Source: Candidatus Yanofskybacteria bacterium RIFOXYD1_FULL_42_10
Lineage (GTDB): Bacteria; Patescibacteriota; Minisyncoccia; 2-02-FULL-40-12; GWA2-44-9
Assembly: GCA_001795975.1 (NCBI GenBank)
Contig: MGLG01000016.1
Span: forward strand, 1,342 to 9,438
DNA length: 8,097 bases
Reading direction: 5' to 3'
Shown: positions 3,886 through 8,097 of the stretch, in pieces
Layout: every line of letters starts with the position of its first letter
How positions within the stretch are numbered: the stretch's first letter is position 1
Made by a program: the position numbers and the translations under genes
Notes under the pieces: model-generated
Database searches by the model: none
What the model saw: only the letters and a program-made list of their open reading frames with translations
What the model was told of the DNA's origin: nothing

Positions 3886-5772
3886 ATGGCTAAAATATTA
3901 GGTATAGATTTAGGAACAACTAATTCGGCGATGGCGGTGGTGGAAATCGGCCAGCCGAGAATTTTGGAAAATAAAGAGGGGATGCGCACCACTCCTTCCG
4001 TTGTGGCAATCGGCAAGTCCGCCAGTGCTGGCGGAGGCGAGAGATATGTTGGTGTAACGGCAAAGCGGCAAGCGGTGACTAATCCATCAAATACCATATT
4101 TTCCGTGAAGCGGCTTATCGGCCGCAGATTTTCCGATAAAGAAGTCCAGCACGATAAGGGCTTATTGCCTTATGAAATAAAAGCCGGCGCTCATGATGAT
4201 GTTGAGGTAAAAATGGGCGAAAAAAACTACAAACCGGCGGAAATATCGGCAATGATTCTTCAGAAATTAAAAGCCGATGCCGAAGACAAACTGGGAGAAA
4301 AAATTACCGAAGCGATAATCACCGTGCCGGCCTATTTTGACGATGCCCAGAGAAAAGCGACCAAAGATGCCGGAGAAATTGCCGGACTTACCGTTAAAAG
4401 AGTAATCAACGAGCCAACGGCGGCCGCGCTTGCCTATGGTTTGAATAAAAAGAAAGATGAGAAAATAGTTGTGTATGATTTTGGAGGCGGAACTTTTGAT
4501 ATTTCTGTTCTTGAAATAGGCGATGATACCATTGAAGTGAAAGGAACCGGAGGCGACACTCATCTTGGTGGCGATGATATAGACCAGAGAATTATCAAAT
4601 ATCTTATTGACGAATTTAAGAAAGATCAAGGAGTGGATGTTTCCAAAGATCAATTCGCCGTTCAACGGCTGAAAGATGCCGCCGAAAAAGCGAAGCATGA
4701 ACTTTCAAGCACGCTTTCTACCGAAGTGAATATCCCGTTCCTTACCGCCGATGCTTCCGGCCCGAAACATTTCAGCATGTCGTTTGCGAGGACAAAACTT
4801 GAAGAACTTGTCCGAGAATTGGTTGGCCGCTCAATCAAATTAACCAAAGAAACAATAGAGCAAACCGGATTCAAAATATCTGACATCAATGAAGTGATAC
4901 TTGTTGGCGGACAGACACGAATGCCCCTGATTATTGAAGAAGTTAAAAAGTTATTTGGCAAAGAACCGCATAAAGATATAAATCCTGACGAGGTAGTCGC
5001 GCTCGGCGCCGCTGTTCAGGGGGGAATTATGCAGGGAGAAATTAGGGATGTTTTGCTTTTGGATGTTACTCCGCTGTCTTTGGGCATTGAAACGCTCGGG
5101 CAGGTATTTACCAAGATGATAGAGAAAAATACGACCGTACCGGTTTCAAAAAGCCAGATATTCTCCACGGCGGCCGACAATCAGCCGTCGGTTGAAATAC
5201 ACATTTTACAGGGTGAAAGAGCCATGGCGCATGATAACAAAACTCTCGGCCGGTTTATTTTGGACGGGATTCCGCCGGCACCCCGAGGTGTGCCTCAAGT
5301 TGAGGTATCTTTTGATATAGACGCCAACGGAATTTTAAATGTCAAGGCCAAAGATAAAGCGACCGGCAAAGAACAGTCAGTCAGGATTGAGGGTTCATCC
5401 GGCCTTACTGACGAGGAAAAGAAAAAAATGACGGTTGAGGCCGAAAAATACGCCACCGAAGACGCCAAGAAAAAGGAATTAGCCGAAGCGCGCAATTTGG
5501 GCGAAACACTTATCTACACAGCGGAAAAGATGGTAAAGGAAAATGATGCTAAAATAAAAGAAGAGGACAAGGAAGAGCTCAAAACTAAAAGCGAAAAGCT
5601 CAAAACCGAATTGAAGTCCGATAATTTGGAAGAGATAAAGAAGGCGACGGAAGAATTATCCAAGGTTGCCCAAAGGGTTGGCGGGGCGCTCTATGCCCAA
5701 GGAAAAGAGGGAGAGCAAAAGCCGGCTGATGATACCCCAAAATCTCAAGAATCGCAGGAAAAGAAATCATAA
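3886..5772 (+). CDS. dnaK: Molecular chaperone DnaK (Hsp70)
   Basis: ATP-driven cytoplasmic chaperone that binds exposed hydrophobic peptides, stimulated by DnaJ and reset by GrpE. At 628 residues it is full length. Nucleotide-binding domain: phosphate-1 loop GIDLGTTNS (6-14), phosphate-2 DFGGGTFD (198-205), the 'INEPTAAALAYGL' helix and the adenosine motif 'VILVGGQTRMP'. The interdomain linker VLLLDVTP is at 389-396. The substrate-binding domain has 'IPPAPRGVPQVEVSFDIDANGI', followed by a Lys/Glu-rich helical lid and a polar tail. The start MAKILGIDLGTT is canonical. Residues 45-50 (SASAGG) are an extra segment encoded exactly by an 18-bp palindrome; removing it gives IGKGERYVG, the same length as FKNGERQVG in B. 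subtilis DnaK. The insertion sits in a surface loop of the ATPase domain, so activity is probably retained. The stop codon overlaps the next ATG by one base (TAATG). Confidence 0.98.
   Translation: MAKILGIDLGTTNSAMAVVEIGQPRILENKEGMRTTPSVVAIGKSASAGGGERYVGVTAKRQAVTNPSNTIFSVKRLIGRRFSDKEVQHDKGLLPYEIKAGAHDDVEVKMGEKNYKPAEISAMILQKLKADAEDKLGEKITEAIITVPAYFDDAQRKATKDAGEIAGLTVKRVINEPTAAALAYGLNKKKDEKIVVYDFGGGTFDISVLEIGDDTIEVKGTGGDTHLGGDDIDQRIIKYLIDEFKKDQGVDVSKDQFAVQRLKDAAEKAKHELSSTLSTEVNIPFLTADASGPKHFSMSFARTKLEELVRELVGRSIKLTKETIEQTGFKISDINEVILVGGQTRMPLIIEEVKKLFGKEPHKDINPDEVVALGAAVQGGIMQGEIRDVLLLDVTPLSLGIETLGQVFTKMIEKNTTVPVSKSQIFSTAADNQPSVEIHILQGERAMAHDNKTLGRFILDGIPPAPRGVPQVEVSFDIDANGILNVKAKDKATGKEQSVRIEGSSGLTDEEKKKMTVEAEKYATEDAKKKELAEARNLGETLIYTAEKMVKENDAKIKEEDKEELKTKSEKLKTELKSDNLEEIKKATEELSKVAQRVGGALYAQGKEGEQKPADDTPKSQESQEKKS
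4018..4035. repeat. 18-bp palindrome inserted in frame in dnaK
   Basis: TCCGCCAG (4018-4025) and CTGGCGGA (4028-4035) form a perfect 8-bp stem around TG. The palindrome coincides exactly with codons 45-50. Those six residues are absent from ordinary DnaK proteins, and the flanking residues align without a gap once they are removed. This is the clearest evidence in the window that a short palindrome was inserted into a gene without breaking the frame. No target duplication is apparent. Confidence 0.85.
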
Positions 5773-6608
5773 TGTCCAAATTGTATAAATTTATTTCGTG
5801 GGAAATTGCCGTCATTATTTTTTCATGGCTGTTTTGGCGCGGTTTTTCTCGCTTTGCGGGTGAGTTTTCAGCCGGCGCCGGAGGCGCCGGCAGTTTCTCC
5901 TTTTCTTCCGGTTTTACTGCTGATGTCGTTGTTTATTTTTTGATTCTTGCCGTAGTGGCTTGTTTGGGTATTATGTTTTTTGGAAAAATATGGCAAGTTT
6001 TATTAAGCGGAGCGCTGGCTGGCGGCGTTTTTTTGTTGATGGCCAGACTGCCTGCGCAGACGGGTTTTACCGAATTTAATTTGGCGGCGGTCGGGATTTT
6101 GTTGTTATTTTTATTTTATGCGAGATTAAACATAGTTTCCGAGTCCAAAGAAAGAACAAAAATAAACGCAAGAATTATTTTAAGCCGCGGTCTAGCCCCG
6201 ATTATTCTCGCTCTTTTGTTAATGGCTTCTTTGGTGATTTATCAAAGTCCGGGCGTTAAAGCGCTTGAAAAAGCCAGCAAGATTCCTCCGGCGGGCGAAA
6301 AATTCGTGAATTCGGTGATAGAAAATTTTATCGGCAATCTGATTGAAGGAAGTCCCAAAGAAAAACAAACAGTAGCAAAAGAAATAAGCCGGCAAACTAT
6401 AAACCAAATAAATGCGATTGCCGGTCCGTATTTTAAATTTGCTCCGCCGGTGTTAACCGCCGCTTTATTTTTAATGTTGTGGGGATTTCACGGGATATTC
6501 GTTTGGCTCGGGGTTTTAATCGGCTGGCCATTATTTTTTGTGTTGAAAAAAGCAAAATTTGCGAGAATTGAAGAAAGGGACACCAAGGCGGAAACATTAA
6601 TAATTTAA
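5772..6608 (+). CDS. Uncharacterised multi-pass membrane protein between dnaK and dnaJ
   Basis: A 278-residue protein that I cannot assign to a family. About seven hydrophobic helices are visible (roughly 8-24, 51-70, 72-91, 102-118, 138-157, 224-240, 241-258). A hydrophilic, mostly helical loop at 158-222 carries Lys/Glu-rich sequence and is probably exposed on one side of the membrane. The C-terminus is charged (KKAKFARIEERD). There is no enzymatic motif or cleavable signal peptide. The loop after the first helix holds AGAGGAG (34-40), encoded by a perfect palindrome and followed by SFSFSSG. The ATG overlaps the dnaK stop (TAATG) and the next gene begins 1 nt after this stop, so the gene is tightly built into the chaperone operon and co-regulated with it. 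AGGA (5756-5759) is a weak ribosome site. A role in membrane quality control with DnaK/DnaJ is possible but rests on context alone. Confidence 0.85.
   Translation: MSKLYKFISWEIAVIIFSWLFWRGFSRFAGEFSAGAGGAGSFSFSSGFTADVVVYFLILAVVACLGIMFFGKIWQVLLSGALAGGVFLLMARLPAQTGFTEFNLAAVGILLLFLFYARLNIVSESKERTKINARIILSRGLAPIILALLLMASLVIYQSPGVKALEKASKIPPAGEKFVNSVIENFIGNLIEGSPKEKQTVAKEISRQTINQINAIAGPYFKFAPPVLTAALFLMLWGFHGIFVWLGVLIGWPLFFVLKKAKFARIEERDTKAETLII
5871..5891. repeat. 21-bp palindrome inside the membrane-protein gene
   Basis: GCCGGCGCC (5871-5879) and GGCGCCGGC (5883-5891) form a perfect 9-bp stem around GGA. It covers exactly seven codons (34-40, AGAGGAG) in the loop between the first two membrane helices. 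The Ala/Gly peptide is low in complexity and unlike its surroundings. It resembles the dnaK and hrcA cases, but with no known family there is no reference alignment to prove insertion. Confidence 0.7.
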
Positions 6609-6609
6609 A

Positions 6610-7410
6610 ATGGCTAAAGATTTTTATACAATTTTAGGAGTGCCGAGAACGGCCTTGCCGGATGAAATCAAAAGGGCGTATAGGAAAATGGCTCATGAAC
6701 ACCATCCTGACAAGAAAACGGGCAACGAAGAAAAATTCAAAGAGATAAACGAAGCCTATCAAGTTCTTTCCGACCCCAAGAAGAGGTCAAATTACGATAA
6801 TTTCGGATTTGCTTATAACGACGGCGGGTTTCAGGGCGGTTATGATTTTGGGCAGGGACAGGGGAACTTTTGGGATGTGTTCGGAGGAAGGGGCGGGCGA
6901 AGCGGAAGCGCGGATGATATTTTTGACATATTTTCAGAAATGTTCGGGGGGTACAGCCGACAACCGCAATATGAAGAAAATAAAAAAGGCGAGGATATCG
7001 TTTTGGAAGTAAGAATCGGCCGAGGCGATCTCGGTAGTACCAGGGCGGTGGAATTTGATGTTTTGGCTTCCTGCGAGGGATGCGGCGGCAACGGCGTGGC
7101 AAAAGGATATAGAATGTCGGATTGCAAAACCTGCGGCGGAGCGGGACAGGTAAAACAGACATCGCAAAGCGGATTCGGTTTTTTTTCTAGAATTTCAGTT
7201 TGTCGCGCTTGTAGCGGAAAAGGCAAAATTCCCGAAAAGTTATGCGGTAAATGTAGTGGTTTCGGTCGGATGAAAACTAAGAGAAAAATAGAAATCAGAA
7301 TTCCGGAGGATTTAGAGAATAATTATTCAATTGTGGTTCCCAAGGGGGGGAATATGGATAAAACTGGCAAGTCGACAGGTGATCTCGTCATCGTTTTTAA
7401 GCTTAAATAA
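6610..7410 (+). CDS. dnaJ: DnaJ co-chaperone, C-terminally shortened
   Basis: J-domain partner that delivers substrates to DnaK and stimulates its ATPase. The J domain (1-65) has the essential HPD at 32-34 and 'YQVLSDPKKRSNYD'. A Gly/Phe-rich linker follows (72-114). The first C-terminal beta domain starts at GEDIVLEVRI (127-136) and contains the zinc region with four CxxCxGxG motifs: C155/C158, C172/C175, C198/C201 and C212/C215. The protein ends at residue 266, just after KIEIRIPEDL and GDLVIVFKLK. Typical DnaJ has about 370 residues, so the second beta domain and the dimerisation tail are absent. The stop overlaps the next ATG (TAATG) and no downstream frame continues the domain in the sequence given, so this looks like a settled short form, not a fresh frameshift. 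The J domain and both zinc centres look complete; a monomeric state is inferred. It starts 1 nt after the preceding gene, with no Shine-Dalgarno. Confidence 0.94.
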   Translation: MAKDFYTILGVPRTALPDEIKRAYRKMAHEHHPDKKTGNEEKFKEINEAYQVLSDPKKRSNYDNFGFAYNDGGFQGGYDFGQGQGNFWDVFGGRGGRSGSADDIFDIFSEMFGGYSRQPQYEENKKGEDIVLEVRIGRGDLGSTRAVEFDVLASCEGCGGNGVAKGYRMSDCKTCGGAGQVKQTSQSGFGFFSRISVCRACSGKGKIPEKLCGKCSGFGRMKTKRKIEIRIPEDLENNYSIVVPKGGNMDKTGKSTGDLVIVFKLK

Positions 7411-7952
7411 TGGACAAGATTTTATCTTTTTTCAGCCTAAGTTATTTTTCTAAATTAAACCTGAATTTTAGTCCTGGAATGTTATTTGCCGGACTTATTT
7501 TGGTTGCCCTATTATTATATGGTTTGAGTTTGGGAAGAACGAAGGCGATGGTTTCTTTTCTCGGCGTTTATATCGCTTACGCGGTTCAATCAGTCTTTCC
7601 TTTTTGGGACAAGCTTGATGAAATTATCAAATTTGCGCCTCAGCCGCACTTTACGCGAATCGGATTTTTTCTGATTCTTTATTTTTTAATTTTCTTGGTC
7701 TTAAACATTTCTTTGGTTAAAAGCCGGCTGACTATCGGCGAAGCGTCGTTTTTTGCGGTTAGCGTAATCAGCGTTTTGCAACTCGGACTTTTGCTCGCGA
7801 TTATTTTAAACATGCTTCCGATTAGCGAAGTTGCGAAAATATTACCCGCTTCTTTGGCGCAATATTTTGTCGCTTCCTCGGCGATATTTTATTGGTTTAT
7901 CGCTCCTATTCCGGCCATGCTTCTTGTCCGAAAAGGCCACGACAGGGATTAA
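7410..7952 (+). CDS. Uncharacterised small membrane protein after dnaJ
   Basis: A 180-residue hydrophobic protein with about five predicted membrane helices (roughly 22-41, 46-63, 84-102, 113-135 and 156-173) and a short basic/acidic C-terminus (RKGHDRD). The 'GLSLGRTKAMVSFLGVYIAYAV' pattern, two adjacent helices joined by a short basic turn, is loosely like CvpA-type proteins, but too weak to name. There is no catalytic motif or signal peptide. The ATG overlaps the dnaJ stop by one base and there is no Shine-Dalgarno, so translation is probably coupled to dnaJ. It is the last gene of the operon in this window. Together with the membrane gene before dnaJ, it makes two of the six operon genes membrane proteins. 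Confidence 0.8.
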   Translation: MDKILSFFSLSYFSKLNLNFSPGMLFAGLILVALLLYGLSLGRTKAMVSFLGVYIAYAVQSVFPFWDKLDEIIKFAPQPHFTRIGFFLILYFLIFLVLNISLVKSRLTIGEASFFAVSVISVLQLGLLLAIILNMLPISEVAKILPASLAQYFVASSAIFYWFIAPIPAMLLVRKGHDRD

Positions 7953-8012
7953 ATTTGTCCAAATCCTCGTCCCTGCCTCAGAAATATCACCTCATAATTT
8001 AACGAGTGCTCC

Positions 8013-8057
8013 GTCGGGCCTTTTTTCTTCGGTCTGCTGATTCAAAAAAAGCCCGAC
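8013..8057. repeat. Inverted repeat downstream of the chaperone operon
   Basis: GTCGGGC-C-TTTTTT (8013-8026) pairs with AAAAAAA-GCCCGAC (8044-8057) at 13 of 14 positions around a 17-nt loop. It may mark the operon end, but the T-run lies inside the stem and not after it on either strand, so it is not a standard intrinsic terminator. An alternative fold pairs GGCC-a-CGAC (7935-7943) with GTCGGGCC (8013-8020), which would place TTTTTT directly after a stem but needs a large, branched loop. A perfect 10-bp palindrome GCTATATAGC follows at 8062-8071. No gene is supported in 7953-8097. Confidence 0.45.
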
Positions 8058-8097
8058 CTTCGCTATATAGCTTTATTGAATAGCTGACACTTTGCCG

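Noticed and set aside
3468..4097. 209-codon minus-strand open frame across grpE and dnaK
   Set aside because: It lies antisense to two certain genes and the repeat gap; no family pattern is seen.
5576..5606. Direct repeat AGCTCAAAAC with period 21 in the dnaK lid
   Set aside because: Explained by the helical Lys/Glu/Leu-rich lid (E-E-L-K-T-K-S-E-K-L-K-T-E-L-K); ordinary low-complexity coding sequence.
6737..7226. Several minus-strand open frames opposite dnaJ
   Set aside because: Shadows of the GC-rich, glycine-rich dnaJ reading frame; their peptides are Pro/Arg/Ser-rich and match nothing.
7831..8040. Plus-strand open frame of 69 codons overlapping the last membrane gene
   Set aside because: It overlaps the better-supported gene for most of its length in another frame, has no family features, and continues through the inverted repeat.
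7992..8072. Minus-strand open stretch whose end reads plausibly as protein (Q-T-E-E-K-R-P-D-G-A-L-V-K-L then TGA)
   Set aside because: Only 26 codons, bounded upstream by a stop at 8075-8073, with no usual start codon and no recognised family. TGA recoding is not supported, because hrcA uses TGA as a normal overlapping stop.

Overview
The window looks like chromosomal DNA of a small-genome bacterium, most likely a Candidate Phyla Radiation (Patescibacteria, Parcubacteria-like) member. This is inferred from: a compact chaperone operon with several 1-4 nt gene overlaps; shortened HrcA and DnaJ proteins; almost no Shine-Dalgarno sequences; and short GC-rich palindromes inside coding regions, one of which is read as residues C-L-P-A-R-Q-A. 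The genetic code looks standard: hrcA ends in TGA overlapping the next ATG, and the other complete genes end in TAA. No marker gene here fixes the taxonomy.

Layout. On the minus strand lie the start of a cysteinyl-tRNA synthetase gene (1-287, running off the left edge) and, upstream of it, an Nramp-family metal transporter with a non-canonical metal site (368-1615). A divergent intergenic region follows. Then comes a REP-associated tyrosine transposase (1788-2435) framed by two 19-bp hairpins that are exact reverse complements of each other, so it resembles a self-contained REPtron. It sits just upstream of the heat-shock operon.

The plus-strand operon (2507-7952) reads CIRCE/promoter - hrcA - grpE - dnaK - 7-TM membrane protein - dnaJ - 5-TM membrane protein. 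CIRCE (TTGGCACTG-N9-GAGTGCTAA) covers the -35 and spacer of a good promoter whose predicted start falls on the hrcA ATG, so the first message is probably leaderless. HrcA should repress its own operon through CIRCE. GrpE is the nucleotide-exchange factor and DnaJ the J-domain partner of DnaK. DnaJ stops after the zinc-finger region and lacks the second C-terminal domain and the dimerisation segment. Two unidentified membrane proteins are interleaved with dnaK and dnaJ.

The most striking signal is three different short palindromes (18-23 bp) inside operon genes: near the start of hrcA, in the dnaK ATPase domain, and in an outer loop of the membrane protein. In dnaK and hrcA, removing 18 or 21 bp restores the ordinary family spacing. 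This suggests in-frame insertion of miniature palindromic elements. A separate CGAAT repeat with identical 10/9-bp spacing occurs both in the disordered N-terminus of grpE and in the grpE-dnaK gap. The last 145 bases hold no convincing gene, only inverted repeats.
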